The translations under genes were made by a program, and so were the position numbers. Shown here one piece after another: positions 50,516 through 64,000 of a stretch of DNA of 64,000 nt (position 1 is its first letter; every line of letters starts with the position of its first letter). This stretch comes from Lasioglossum baleicum (Eukaryota > Arthropoda > Insecta > Hymenoptera > Halictidae). The notes under the pieces are model-generated. The model worked only from the letters and a program-made list of their open reading frames with translations. It had not been told where the DNA came from and searched no databases. The DNA lies in NCBI RefSeq assembly GCF_051020765.1, contig NW_027469191.1, forward strand, positions 370,238 through 434,237, given 5' to 3'.

Positions 50516-53500
50516 AATACACTTAATGTATACTGTTTTGGGAACGATACTAATTGATATAAAGTCAAGCGTTTACCCAAGGCCGTACCATCCGCGAACA
50601 TCACCCGCTTCATCGAGAGTATGACTTCGTGTCCAGAGTATCAAATTAGTAAACATTTAAGTGGCGTGGACCATAACTTCATTATGAACATGAAGAGAAA
50701 GAGTCAACCGGTTCGAGAAAGATCACAACATTTTTAGGAATCGAACGGATCAGTCAATAGCTCCACCAATCCTGTGACTCCGAGGGACAATCCAAGTATT
50801 CCAGGAGTAAATCCCCTGATCAGTATTGTCAATAGGCACTTTAATTCACGGTTTGAATAGTAAAGTAGAAGATCAAACCGTTTGAAACGTTACTTATTGC
50901 TATAAAGCCAACGATTTACCGAAGGTGTTACCGTCCGTGAAACTAGCCCACCCTAACGAGAGTATAGCTACGTGTTTAGGGAAACACATTGGTATACAAT
51001 TTAGTGACGGCACTTTAATTACATGTACGAATTAGAATATCGAGTGTCTAACAGTTCGAGAACGTTGCCACCCTCTTTCAGAGTCGAACGCATGTGTCAG
51101 TAGCACCACCTATCCTGTTTTCACCAAATACATACCAGGTAATCGGAGCGTAAATCCGCTGAAGAGTTTTGGCAATAGACACCTGTATTCACGGTTTGAA
51201 TATAACAGTAGAGCGTCAACCGTTTAAGAGCGTTACTAATTGGTATAAAGCGAAACGTTTTACCCAAGGCCTTATCTTCCGCGATCCTTTGCGCCTTTTT
51301 CGAGAGAATAAGTTCGTATTCAGAGAATGAAATTACTATTCATTTCAGTGGCGACCTCCTTAGCTTCATATATGAATTAGAAAATAGGATGTCAAACCGC
51401 TAGGAAAGTTAGAATCTTCTTTGAGATTCAAACAGCTAAGCCTGTAGCTTCATGCATCCTGTGATTCTGAAAGTCAAAGAGATATGCAGTGAGTGAATGC
51501 GCTGTACAGAATTGGCATTAAAAACCCTACTTCCCGCTGTATATATTAAACTCCAGAGTCAAACTATTGAAGAACGTTACGAATTGGTATTTAGTCAAAC
51601 CTTTTGCCGAAGGCCTTCTCTGCCGAGAATGTGACCCGCCGTATGGTCAGTGCAACTTCGTGTTCAAAGAAACCAATTTGTATCCATTTTAGTGACGGGC
51701 TCCTAAGTTCATGAATGAGTTTGGAGATCGATCATCAAACAGTTCGGAAATGTGAGCACATTCCTCGAGAGTCGAACGGGTCAGTCAGTAGCTTCACCTA
51801 TCATGGAAATACGAGAGCGAAACTAGCCATGCCAGGACTACAGCCGCTGAAGGTATTGCCAGTGGTCACATTAATTCACGGTTAGAATATTAACGCCACG
51901 ACGTCAAATCATTGTGGAACGTTACCTATTCGTATAGAGTTAAATCCTTTATCGAAGGCCTACACTTCCGAGATGCCCAACCCGCTGTAGGGAGTGCATT
52001 GCTTATAGTTCACGGATCGGAATTAGTAGACATTTTAGCAGACGGACACTTTATCTTCATTGCTGGTATAGCAAAATCGGGTGTCAAACTGTTCGAGAAT
52101 GTAGGCACTATAGTTAAGAATCGACTGCCTTCGTTACTAGCTTCACATACCCGATGATTCAGGGAGTCAAACAAGGTATTCTGGGCGTAAATACGCTGAA
52201 CAGTACTGACAATATATACATTAATTCGCGGAGTGAATGTTAAAATTGAACGTCACACAGTGTGAAAACGTTACTAATTGCTATAATGTCAAACGTCTTA
52301 CCGAATCCCTTGCCGTCCGAGAAGCTAACCCGCTATATCGAGAGTACAGCTACGTGTATAGAGAATCACATTAGTATACATTTCAATGACCGGCACCTTA
52401 ACTTCATGAATAAATTAGATGATCGTGGATCAAACTGTTCGTGAACGTTGCCACCATCTGTGAGAGACGAACGGCTACGTCAAGAGCTTCACCTATTCTG
52501 CGAATAAGAGAATGAAACCAGCATTTCGGGGAGTGAATCCGCTGATCTGCATTGGTATTAGACACCATAACTCACGGTTTTCGTGTTAAAGAAGAGCGCC
52601 AATTCGATTAAGAACGATACCAATTGCAGTAAGGTCAATCGTTTTACCGAAGACCTTACCCTCTGAAAAGCTAACCCGCTGGGTTTAGAGTATAAACGTC
52701 GTGTTCGGAGGGCGGAATCAGTAAAAATTTTAGTGAGGGGCACCCTAACTTCATGTACGAATTTGAAGATTCATGGCGAAACCGCTGGAGAACTTTGCCG
52801 CCTTCTGTGAGATTCGAACGGCTAAGCCAATCGCTTCACCTATCCCATGATTGGGACAGTCAAACCAGTTACTGATTGAGTAAATCCGCTATCTGTATTG
52901 CCAATTGACACATCAATTCACGGATTGAATGGTATAGAAGAGCGTCAAAACGTCCAAGAGCATTGCCAATTGGAATAAAGTCATACACTTTACAGAAGGC
53001 CTTACATACGGAGAAGCTAACTCGCTGTTTCGAGAGTATAACTTCGTGTTCAGTGGAAGCAGATAGTCTTCATTTTAGTGGCGAGCATCTTGACATCATG
53101 TATGCATCAGAAGCTCGAGTATCTAACCGGATAGCCTAACGTTAGAGTGTCTATCGTTACCACCTTCGGCGGGAGACGGACGGATAAGTCAATAGCCTCA
53201 CCTTTCCTGCGATTTCGAGCGACGAACCAGGTATTGCGCAAGTTTCTACGATGAACAGTATTGGCAAAAGACACCTCAATTTACAGTTTGAACATTAAAG
53301 TATTGCGTCAAGCTGTTTGAGAGCCTTACCAATTGTTATAACGACAATCGTTTTACCAGAGACCGTACCTTCAGAGAACCTATGCCGCTTTAACCACTGT
53401 GTTAGTTATCATTCACGGAAACAAATTAGTAGACATTATAGCATAAGCACACCTTATTTTCATGTATGATCAGAATTATCGAGAGTCAAACCGTTCGAGG

Positions 53501-56500
53501 ACGGTCTCATCTTCTTTGATAGTGGAGCGGATAAGTCAGCAGCTTGACCTATCCTGTCAATCCGATAGTCAAACCAGGTATCCCCGGAGTCAATCCGCTG
53601 TACACTATAGGCAGTGTATACCTTAATTCACGGTTTGAATATTAATGTACACAGTGTAAGCTTCGTAGAGCAATACCTATTGGGTTAATGTCAAAAGCTT
53701 TACCGATGGCCTTAGCTCCGAGAAACTGACCCGCTGTATCGAGAGTATAACGTCGTGATCAGGGCAAGAAAGCAGTATTCATTTGAATATCGGGCACATT
53801 AACTTCATGTATGAGTTAGAAGATTGAGGGCCAAACCGCACGAGAACGTTGCTAGCTTGTGTGAGCTACGATGAGGTATGTCAATAGCTTCACCTCTCAA
53901 GTGGTTCGGAGAGTCAAACCAGATATTCCGGCAGAAATTCCGCATATGAGTTTTGGCAGTATGCACATTAATTCACGGTTTGCCTATTAAAATGAGCGTC
54001 TGTCCGTTTGAGAACGGTATCAGTTTCTATAAAGTCAGACGCTTTACCGAAAACGGTTCCCTCCAAAAAATAACACGCTGTATCGAGAGCATAACATCAA
54101 GTTGAGGGAGAGAAATTAGCTTTCATGACAGTGATGTGCACCTTATCTTAGTGTATGAATTTGGAGATCAAGGATCAAACCGTTCGAGATCATTACCACC
54201 TTCTCTTAGAGATGAACGGCTAAGTGAATACTTCACCAATCCCTTGATTCCATAAGTAAAACCAGGTATTCCGGTGGAACGTCTGCTGAATCGTATTGGC
54301 AATTGACACCTCAATTTACGGTTCGAGTATTAATGTAGAGCGACAAACTGTTTGTGTGCGTTGCCAATTTGCATAAATTAAAACACTTTACTGAAGACCT
54401 TACGCGCCGATAGTCTAACCCGCTGTATCGAGAGTATAATTTCGTGTTCAGAAAATTAAGTTAGTGTTCATTGCAGTGATGGGAACCTTATCTTCGTGTA
54501 TGAATTGGAAGATCGAGTGTCAAACCGTTCGAGAACATTAACACCTTCTGTGAGAAACGAACGGCTAAGTCAATAGTTTCACATACCTTGTGACACCGAA
54601 AGTTATACCAGATATTCCGGGAGTAAATTCGCTGTACAGTATTGGCAATAGACACTTCACTTCACGGACAGGGTATTAAAGCAGGCCGTCAAGCCGTTGT
54701 AGAGCATTGCCTATTCGTGTAGGGTTAAACTTCATGCAAAATGCCGTACCCTCCCACAAACTGACCAGCTGTGTCCAGAGAATATCACCGTGTTCAAACG
54801 AACGAACAAGTACACATTTACTAGCGAGCACTTTAATTTCACGCATGACTGAGAAGGACGAATGTCAATCCGTTCGCGAACGTTACCACACTCTATGAGA
54901 TTCGAGCAGGTAAGTCCAAAGCTTCAGATATTCTGTAATTCCGAAATTCGCACAAGATATTTCGGATGTAAATGCGCTGTTAAATATTGGCAATAGAAAC
55001 CTCAATTCGCGGATTAAACTATTTAAATAGAGCGACACACCGTTTGAGAACATTACCTATTCCTGCAAAGTTAAACAAACTGGCGAAAGCATTACTACCC
55101 GAGGAGCTATCCCACCGTATCGAGAGTATAACATCGTGTTCAGAGAAACACAATAGTATATATTTTATATACTATTATAAAACCGCCCCTTAAATTCATG
55201 TATGAATTAGAATATCGATGGTCAAACCGATCGAGAATGTTACGATCCTCTTGGAGTGAAGCAGAGTTAAGTCTATTGATTAATTTATCCTGCGACACCG
55301 AGAGGCAAACCAGGTATTACAGGAGTCAATCCGCTGTACACTATTGGTTATGGACACCTTAATTCGCGGTATGATTATAACAGTAGGGACTCAAACTGTC
55401 TGAGAGCGTCACCAACTGGTATAAAGACAAACGGCCTGAAGAAGAACTTACCCTCCGATAAGCTGACCCCCTGTACCGAGACTAAAGCACCGTGTTCAGA
55501 GGTACGAAATAGTATACATTTTAGTAACAAGCACCTCAACTTCATGTATGTATAAGGAGAACGCTGGTCAAACCGTTCGAGAATGTTACCACCCTCTTTG
55601 GGATTCGAAAGGCTATGTTAATAGCTTGACGTATCATGGGAATTCAGAGGCAAACTAGCTGCTCCGGGAGTAAATGCCTCGTACAGTATTGGCAATATAC
55701 ACCTTAGTTCTCAGAATTAATATTAAAGCAGACCGTCATAACGTTGTATTGCGTTACCTAATTTTATAAATTTATACGTTTTGCAGAAGATTTAACCTTC
55801 GGAGACGCTAACCCTCTATATCCGGGGTACTACTTCGAGTTCAGAGAATCAAACTAGTGTACATTTTGGAGACGAGAACCTTAACTTCACACATGATTTA
55901 GAACGTCGAGCGTCAAAGCGTACCACCTTCTCTGAGACACGAACGGCTAAGTCAAATACTTCACCTATCCTGCGACTCCGAGAGTCAAGCGGGTTTTCCG
56001 GGAGCAAATCCGCTCAACACTATTGGCAATAGACAACATAATTCATGCTTTGAATATTAAAGTAAACCGTCACACTGTTTGATACGGTTACCAATGCCTA
56101 TAATTTCAATCATTGTATAGGAGACATAACCTTCCGCGAATCTCATCAGCTTCAGCGAGAGCATAATTTCGTGTTCAGTGAAACAAATTAGTACAGATTA
56201 TAGTGACTGGCACTTTCGTTTCTTGCATGAATTAGAACATCGAGTGTCAAGCCGTTGGAGAACGTTACCGCCCCTTTGAGAGTCGAACGGCTGTATCAAT
56301 AGCCTCACGCATCCTGTGATTCCGATAGTCAAATCGGGTGTACCGGGAGTCAATCCTCTGTTGAGTACTGGCAATAGTCACCTTAATTCACGGCATGAAT
56401 AGTGAAGCAGGACGTCAAGCCGTTGTTGAGAATTACATATGGGTATAGCGTCTAACTTGACGACGAATGCCTTTCTCTCCGAAAACAAACTCACTGTATC

Positions 56501-57722
56501 GGGAGTGTAACACCGTATTCACAGGTAAAAAACAGTATACATTTCATTGAAGAGATCCTTCATTTCATGCACGAATTAGAAGATCGAGGATCAAACCTTT
56601 CGAGAACGATACCACATACCTTGATACTCGAACGGCTGAGTCATTATCCTCACATTTTCTTGAGATTCCGGGGTTCAAACCAGGCATTTCGAGAGTAAAT
56701 CCGCCGATCGGTATTGAAAATAGATACGTTAATTCACGGTATGAATATTAATGGGGAGAATCAAACCGTTTGAGAATGTTACCAGTTGGTATAAAGTCAT
56801 AATCCTTAACGCATACCTTACGTTCCAGGAATATTACCCGCTGTATAATGGGTATACCTTCGTGTGCTGAGAAACAAGTTTGTAGGCACTTTAGTGCTGG
56901 GCGCCTTGATATAATGTATGAATAGGAAGGCCAGGTGTCATACCGTGTGAAAACGTTTCCACGTTTTTTGAGAGTCGCAAACCTAAGTCACTATCATCAC
57001 GCATTCTGTTATTCCGAAAGTCAAACTAGGTCTTTCTCGTGTAAATCCGCTGAACAGTTTGAAATAGGTACATTAATTTATGGCACGAATATTAATGAAC
57101 AGGGTCAATCCGATGTAAAACGATACTTATTGCTGTAGAGTCAACCATCTTCGAAGGCCTTACATCCCGGGAACACTGCCCGCTGCGTCGAGTGTATTAC
57201 TTCGAGTTCAGAGAAGCAGTTTAGCATACAATTTAGTGACGGGCACTATAATTTCATGTATGCTTGTGAAGGTCGATCGATAAACCGCTAGAGAACGTTA
57301 CCACCAACGGCGAGAGTCGTACGGCTACGTCTGTAGCTTCACCCATACCATGAATCCTACTGTCAAATGAGGTATTCCGGGAGTAAATCTGCTGTACAAT
57401 ATTGCGATTAGAGACCCTGTTTCGCGGTATAAACATTATAGAACACAGTCAAACCGTTGTAGAACGTACCTATTGGTATAGAGTCAAACACTTTACCAAT
57501 TGCCTTTCGTTCGGAGATGCTAACCCGCCGTTTCGAGAATATAACTTCGTGTTCACAGTGCGAAATTAGTATTCACTTCAGTGACGGATTAGCATCAGAC
57601 GGTTATACAGCTTCATCTTTTAGTTTAGAGTCAAACCTCTTACCGAAGGCCATACCTTCTGTGAAGCCCAACCCGCTGAAACAAGTGTCTTGCTCAGTGT
57701 TCAAGGTAGAAAATTTGTAACA
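50516..57722 (-). repeat. 344 bp satellite tract, reverse orientation
   Basis: About 21 reverse monomers. Small irregularities include a short AT-rich palindrome-like stretch near 55156-55185 and deletions near 53140 and 55915. The tract ends at ~57722 in the recurrent junction also seen at ~3090 and ~8760. No gene is supported. Confidence 0.9.
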
Positions 57723-60700
57723 TTTACTCCGGGAATACATGGTTTGCCTCTTCGAATATTGGAATATGACAAGCTATGGACTTATCCCTTCGTCTCTCAA
57801 AGAAGGTGGTAATGTTCTCGAACAGTTTGATCCTCGATCCTATAAACAATACATGAAAATGAAGTGTCCCGTCACTGAAATGTGCACTATTTTTCTGCTT
57901 AGGCCACGATGTTTCACTCTAGTAATCGCAGGATAGCTTCTCGGAAGGTACTGCCTTCGGTATAGAGTTAGATTTTTTACCAATATGAAACTTTGCACAA
58001 CTGTATGACCTGTATACATTAATATTTATACCAGGAAGTAGGGTTTTTAATGTCAATACTGCAGAGCGGATTCACACGCAAAATACCTGGATAGAACCTC
58101 GGTATCACAGGACAGGTGAAGCTATTGACTCAGCCGTTCGACACTCATGGTAGGTGGAAACGATCTTGAAATTTTTAACCCTGGATTTTGTAATTCGCAG
58201 ATGAAGTTATGGCGCACGTCACTAAAATGCATAATCACATGCTTCGCTGACCACGACGCTATACTCTCGATTCAGCGGGTTCCCATCTCCGCAGGTACGA
58301 CCGTCGTCGAAAGTTAGGCCCGATGCCGATAGGTAACGCCCTACAGCGGTTTGACGGTCTACTTTAATGTTCATACCGTGAATAAAGGTGTCTTCTGCTA
58401 ATTCTGATCAGCGGATTTACTCTAGCTATACCTGGTTTGACTCTCTGAATAGCAGTAGAGATGAAGCTATAGAGTTGGCCGTCCGTCTCTCACAGAAGTT
58501 GGTAACGTCCTCGAACGGTGTGACACTCGATCTTCCTACTGATACACGAAATTATTGTGCCCATCTCCTAAAATATCTAATAATTTGTTTCCGTGTGTAC
58601 TAAGCAAGACAATCGCAGCAGCGTGTTCGGTTCTAGGAAGGTAAGGTATTCCATAAAACGAATGACTTGATGCGAGTTGGTAATGTACTCCGACACATTG
58701 ACTCTCAATTTTAGTATTCATACTGTGAATTAAGGTGTCTATTGCCAATACTGCTCAACTAATTCACTCCTGGAATAGCTCAACTGACTGGCGGAATCAT
58801 AGGGTAGGTGAAGCTATTTACTCAATCGTTCGGTTCGAGCCGAGGGTGGTATCGATCCCGAAGGGATTGATCCTCGATCTTCTAATTCATACACAAAATT
58901 AAAACGCCGCCACAATAATGTGATGTTCTATAGACGAAGTTCTACTTGCGATACAGGTGGTTATTTTTTCGCCGGCTAAGGCCATCCGTGAGGCGTTTGA
59001 CGTTAAAACAATTCGTATCGTTCTCAAACGGTTTGACGCATGATTTTAAGATTCAAACCGTGAATTAAGGTGCCTGCTACCAATTCATTTCAGTGTATTT
59101 ACCCCGGAATACCTGGTTTTGTCTCTCGGACCCACAGGATAGGCGAAGCTATTTACTTATCCGCTCAACACTCAAAGAAGGTGATAAGGTTCTCAAAATG
59201 AGTGACCATCGATCCTCTAATTTATACATGAAGTTTCGATCCCAGTCACTAAAGTGTTTACTAACATGATTCTCTGAACACGAAGTTATGCTCTCGGTAC
59301 AGCGAGTTAGGTTCTCGGTTGGTAAGGTCTACGATAGAATGTATGACATAATTGCAATCGGTAACGATGGACAAAGCTTAGGCTGTGTACTTTTGAATTC
59401 CAACCGTGAAATAAGGTGTCCATTGCCAATAGTGTACAGCTGATTCATTCCTGGTGTACCTGGTTTGACTATCGGAATAACAGGATAGGTGAAGCTATTG
59501 TCGCAGCTGTTCGAATCTCAAGGAAGGCAGAATCGTTCTCGATGGTTATGACTCTCGATTATTCGGTTCATACAAGATAATGAGATATGCTCTTGCCATA
59601 ATGTCTACCAATTGGTTTCCGTAAGCACTATGCATGACACTTTCTGCAGCGCCGAGGTTATTGGAAAGCAACGTATCCGGTAATATATTGAACATATAAA
59701 CATTTGGTAATTATCTCCGACGTATTGACTTCCTACTCTAAAATTCAGAACGTGAATTATGGTGCCTATTGCGAATAATGCCCAGCGGATTTACTCCTGG
59801 AGTTCCAGGCTTGTCTCTCGGAATCACGAATATATGTGAAGCTGTTGACTTTGCTGTCCGTCTCTCAATGAATGTAGAAACGTTCTCGAAGCGTTTGACA
59901 CTCGATCTTCTAATTCATATATCAAAATAAGGTATGCCTCTGCTATAATGTCTACTAATTCGTTTCTGTAATAGCAAAACAAGACAATCCCTTCGGCGGC
60001 TTTCGTTCTCGAAATGTAAGGTATAGGTTAAAAGAGAGACTTTCTACCAATTGGAAATGTTCTCCGACGGTTTGATTCTCAACCTTAATCTTCATGACGT
60101 GAATTACCGTATCTATTGCCAATATTGTTCAGCGTATTTACGCCTAAAATACGAGGTATGATTCTCGCAATCAATAGGAGAGGCTATTGTCTTAGATGTG
60201 AGGCCTGCAAAGAAGGCGGAATCGTTCTGCAAAGGTTTGACCATCGACGATGCTATTCATACATGGAACAAAGCTGTTCGTCTGCTAAAAATCTACTGAT
60301 TGCTTTCACTGGCACGAAGTATGATACTCTATATGGCGGATATGGTTCTAGGAAGGTATGGTATTCAGTAAATAGTATTACTTTATCAAAATTGGTTATG
60401 TTCTCCAACCAATTGACTGTCTACTTTAATATTCAAACCGTGAATTAGGGTGACTATTGCCAATCCTGTTCAGTTGATTTACTCCAGGTATTCCAGGCTT
60501 GACTCTCGGAATCAGAAATATAGGTGTAGCTATTGAAGCAGCCGTCCGATTCTCGAAGAAGCTGGTAACGTTCTCGCATGGTTTGACACTCGAACTTCTA
60601 AGTCATAGATTAAACTAACGAGCCGGCCACTGAAACGATTACTAATTGGATTCTATGACCACGAAGTTATACCGTCGATACAGCGGGTTAGGCTTTGTGA

Positions 60701-63700
60701 GGTTTCGGACATCAGTAAAACGTTTGACTCTATACTAAGTTGTATCGTTCTTAGACCTTTTGACGATCGACTTTAACATTCAAACCGGGAATTATGGTGA
60801 CCATTGCCAATACTTTTCAGAGGATTTACTCCAGGAATACCTGGTCTGACGTTCAGAATCACATGGTAGGAGATGCTATTGACTTTGCCATTCGAATCGC
60901 GAAGAAGCGGGTAATGTTCTCGAACGTCTTGAATCTCGATAATTCTGTTCTTACATGAAACTAAGGTGTGCATCTGCTGTAACGTTCACTAATTTGTTAC
61001 CGTGAACGATAACTGAGACACTGGGTACAGCGGGTAAGTTTCTCTCAAGGTAAGGTATTCGGTAAGAAGAATGACTTTATACCAACAGGAAACGTTCTGC
61101 ATCGGTCTGACACTTTAAGTTAATAACCAAGCGGTGAATTAAAGTGTACATGCCAATACTGTTCAGTGGATTTGTTCCCCGAGAACATGGTTTGATTCTT
61201 GGAATCTTGGATTAGGTCAAGCTATTAACTTAGTCTTTCGAATCCCAACCAGGGTGGTAACGTTCTCGAACCGTTTGCCTCTCGATATTCTAATGAAGCT
61301 ATTAACATAGCCGTTCGATTCCCAGTGAAGGTGGTAACGTTGTCGACGTGTTTGACCGCCGATCTTCTGATTCATACATGAAATTAAGATGCCCGTGGCT
61401 AAAATGTATGCTAATTTCTTCCCCCGGACTCCATGCCGTACTCTCGGTACCTCGCGTTATGCTTTCGGTGGGTAAGAATTTCAGTAAAACGTGTGACTTC
61501 ATACCAATTGGTAACGCCCTCAAGAGGATTGATGCCCTACTTTTATAATCAGCCTGTGCATTATGGTGACTAATGACAATACTGGTCAGCGGATTTACTC
61601 CCGCAATACCTGGTTTCTCTCTCGGAATCACGGCATAAGTGTAGCTATTGACTTAGCCGTTCGATCCTCATTCAAGGTGGATATGTACTGGATCGGTTTG
61701 ACCATCGACCTTCTATTTCATTAAAGAAATTAAGGTGCCCGGCACTAAAATGTGCACAAATCTGTTCTGTTGCACCCTTGTTACACTATGATTACAGCGC
61801 GTTATGCTATCGAACGGTAAGGTCATCAATAACGCGTTTGGCTATAAACCAACTGGAAAAGTTCTCAAACGGTCCGTCGCTCTATTTTAATATTCTCTTC
61901 GTCAATTATGGTGCCCATTGCCAATACTGTTCAACGGATTTACTCTCGAAATAGCTGATTTGCCTCCCCAATGACTGGATAGGTGAAGCTGATGACTTAG
62001 CCGATCGTATCTCACAGAAGGTGACAACGTTCTCGAATGGTTTGACCCTCGATCTTCTAATTCATGTTTAAAAATGGGGTGCGCTTCTGCTATATAGTCT
62101 ACAAATTTGTCTCGTGAAGACTAAGCATCGCACTCGCTACAGCTGGTTAGGTTATAGGAAGGAAATGTATTCGGTAAACAGAATAACTCTATACTAATTG
62201 GTAGTGTTCTCCGACAGATTGACCTTCTATTGTAGTATTCCCGCCGTGAACTAAGGTGTCCATTGAAAATGCTGTCCAACGGCCTTTCTCCCGGAATACC
62301 TTGTTTGACTCTCGGCTTCACAGAATCGTTGTAGCTCTTTTTTAGCTCTGCGTGACTCTCAAGAAAGGTCGCAACGTTCTGATCCTGATTGGCACTCGGT
62401 CTTCTAAATCATACATATTCTTAAGGTGCTCGTCACTTAAATGAAGACTAATATCTAGTTCTGGAGACGATGTTATACTAAAGATGAAGCTGGTGAGGTT
62501 CGCGGATTGTAGGACTTGATTTAAAACGTTTTACTTATTATCAATTTGTATGGTTCTGAAACGGCTTGAATATGTACTTGAATATTCATACCGTGAATTA
62601 AGGTGTCCATTGCAAATACTGCGAATGGAAATAACTCCCGGAGTAGATGGTTTGATTCTCGGAATAGTAATATATGTGAAGCAATTGAATTATCTGTTCG
62701 ACAACAAAAGAAGGTTAATGCGTTCACGGACGGCTTGTCTCTCGATCTTCATGCTCTGACATGAAATTAAGGGTCCCGTTAATAAAATGAAGGCTAATTT
62801 GTTTCCCTGAAGAAGTTGTTATACACTCGATAAGGCGGGTTAGCTTCTCCGAAGGTAGGGCTGTCAGTAAAATGTTTAACTCAACAAATTGGTATTGCTC
62901 TAGAACAGTTTGGTGCTCTACCATAATATTCTAATCGGGAATTCGGCTCTCGGAGTCGCAGGATAGGTGTGGCTCTAACTCATACATGATGCTAAGGTGC
63001 TCGTCACTAAAATGAAGACTGATTCCTTTCTCAGAACCCGACGTTACATTCTCGATGAAACCTGTGAAGTTCACGAAAGGTAACGCCGTCGGTAAAACAT
63101 TTATCATTATACCAAAAGGTGACGTTCTCAACCGGTATGACGCACTACATTAATATTCAAACCGTGAATTAAGGTGTCTATTGTTAATTCTGGTCAGCGA
63201 ATATGCTCCTGGCATACTTGGTTTGACTGTCGGAATCGCAGGATAGGTGAAGATATTTAGTCAGCACATCGTCTCACACAGACGGGGCAGCGTTCTCGAG
63301 CCGAATGACCCTCGAGTTTCTAATACATACATGAAGTTAAGGTGCCGTTCTCCGGAATGGAGACTAATTTCTTTCCAAGTACACAAAGTTATAGTATCAA
63401 TACTGCCGGTTAGCTTTTCGGAGGGTAAGGTCTTTGGTAATATGTTTGATTTTATACCAATTGGCAATGCTCACAAACGCTTTTGACACTGTACTTAATT
63501 ACTCAAACCGTGAATTAAGGTGTCTGTTACAAACAATTTTCAGCGAATTTACCGCAAGAATTCGTGTTTTGACTCTAGGTACCACACGATGGGTGAAGTT
63601 ATTGCCTAAGCAGTTCCACTCGCAAAGAAGGTGGGATCGTTATCGAACGGTTTGACTGTCGTTTATTCTGTCCATACATGAAATATGGTGTCCGTCTGCT

Positions 63701-63833
63701 AAAAAGTTCACTCATTTGATTACGTGAATACTAAGATGGACACACGCAGCAGCGGGATAGATTCGCGGAACGTAACAATTGGTTAAAAAGAATTACTTTC
63801 TTTTATTTGATAACGTTGTCCGGCGGTATGACT
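57723..63833 (+). repeat. 344 bp satellite tract, forward orientation
   Basis: About 18 forward monomers. The first monomer matches the one after 8761 closely for about 180 bp, including 'cctcttcgaatattggaat'. The 'tctgctataatgtctac' subfamily is frequent here (59590, 59940, 60970, 62090). A deleted copy at ~62950-62985 shares its breakpoint with 8170-8210. No gene is supported. Confidence 0.9.
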
Positions 63834-64000
63834 CCATGTACGAATTACGCGATCGAGTGCCAATGCTTTCGAAAACATTACCACATTCCTCAAAGTCGAA
63901 CGCCGACGACAAGCCAGGTATTCCGGAGTAAATACGCTGAAGAGTATTGGCAATAGACGCCTTACTTCACGTTTTCAATATTAAAGTAGAGCGTCAAACC
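63834..64000 (-). repeat. 344 bp satellite tract, reverse orientation, cut by window end
   Basis: A half monomer in reverse orientation after the junction at ~63833 ('cggtatgactccatgta'), ending in 'gtagagcgtcaaacc' at the window edge. It shows the array continues beyond the window. Confidence 0.85.

Noticed and set aside
1..64000. CRISPR array
   Set aside because: The repeat units are ~344 bp, diverged and contiguous, with no short constant repeats and spacers. The mobile elements are eukaryotic.
1..64000. Telomeric repeats, rRNA or tRNA genes
   Set aside because: I saw no TTAGG-type runs, no rRNA-like conserved segments and no cloverleaf-like sequences on either strand.

Overview
The window is almost entirely a degenerate satellite-DNA array from what is probably an insect or other arthropod. 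I see no intact host gene. About 55 kb consists of roughly 160 diverged copies of a ~344 bp monomer. The arthropod reading rests on an R1-clade non-LTR retrotransposon relic and a piggyBac-type DNA transposon inside the array; no species can be named from the sequence alone. Most short open frames (60-110 codons) on both strands recur because the monomer recurs, and I do not treat them as genes.

Layout. The array is cut into 15 tracts that switch strand. Forward tracts read like 'tttgactctcggaatcacag'; reverse tracts read the complement. Forward: 1-1590, 3091-5651, 8761-12540, 15859-20829, 24101-25402, 27038-33822, 34351-35312, 40688-50515, 57723-63833. Reverse: 1591-3090, 7213-8760, 25403-27037, 35313-40687, 50516-57722, 63834-64000. 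Four foreign segments interrupt it. (1) 5652-7212 is an AT-rich segment with a second, unrelated ~310 bp tandem repeat and a hydrophobic open frame. (2) 12541-15858 is a 5'-truncated, frameshifted R1-clade element with an A8 tail and a 12 bp target-site duplication. (3) 20830-24100 is a 3,271 bp piggyBac-like element with TTAA duplication, 11 bp terminal inverted repeats and a broken transposase. (4) 33823-34350 is a 528 bp GC-rich unclassified insertion with a perfect 13 bp target-site duplication.

Structure within the satellite. Each ~344 bp monomer is a dimer of two diverged ~172 bp halves that align along their length. At least two monomer subfamilies are intermixed. Several strand-switch junctions occur more than once: one at ~3090, ~8760 and ~57722; one at ~27038 and ~40688; one at ~25402 and ~63833. 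The array therefore grew by duplicating blocks that already contained inversions. A segment of about 0.9 kb is duplicated 13,650 bp apart (about 27.0-27.9 kb and 40.7-41.5 kb), with a much more similar ~430 bp core.

The genes do not work together as a pathway. The biology visible is heterochromatin: satellite amplification, inversion and conversion, with transposons landing in it and decaying. The endonuclease and both tested reverse-transcriptase catalytic motifs of the R1 copy carry substitutions. The piggyBac copy keeps all three recognisable catalytic aspartates, but they lie in separate frames. All identity and copy-number figures are estimates by eye.
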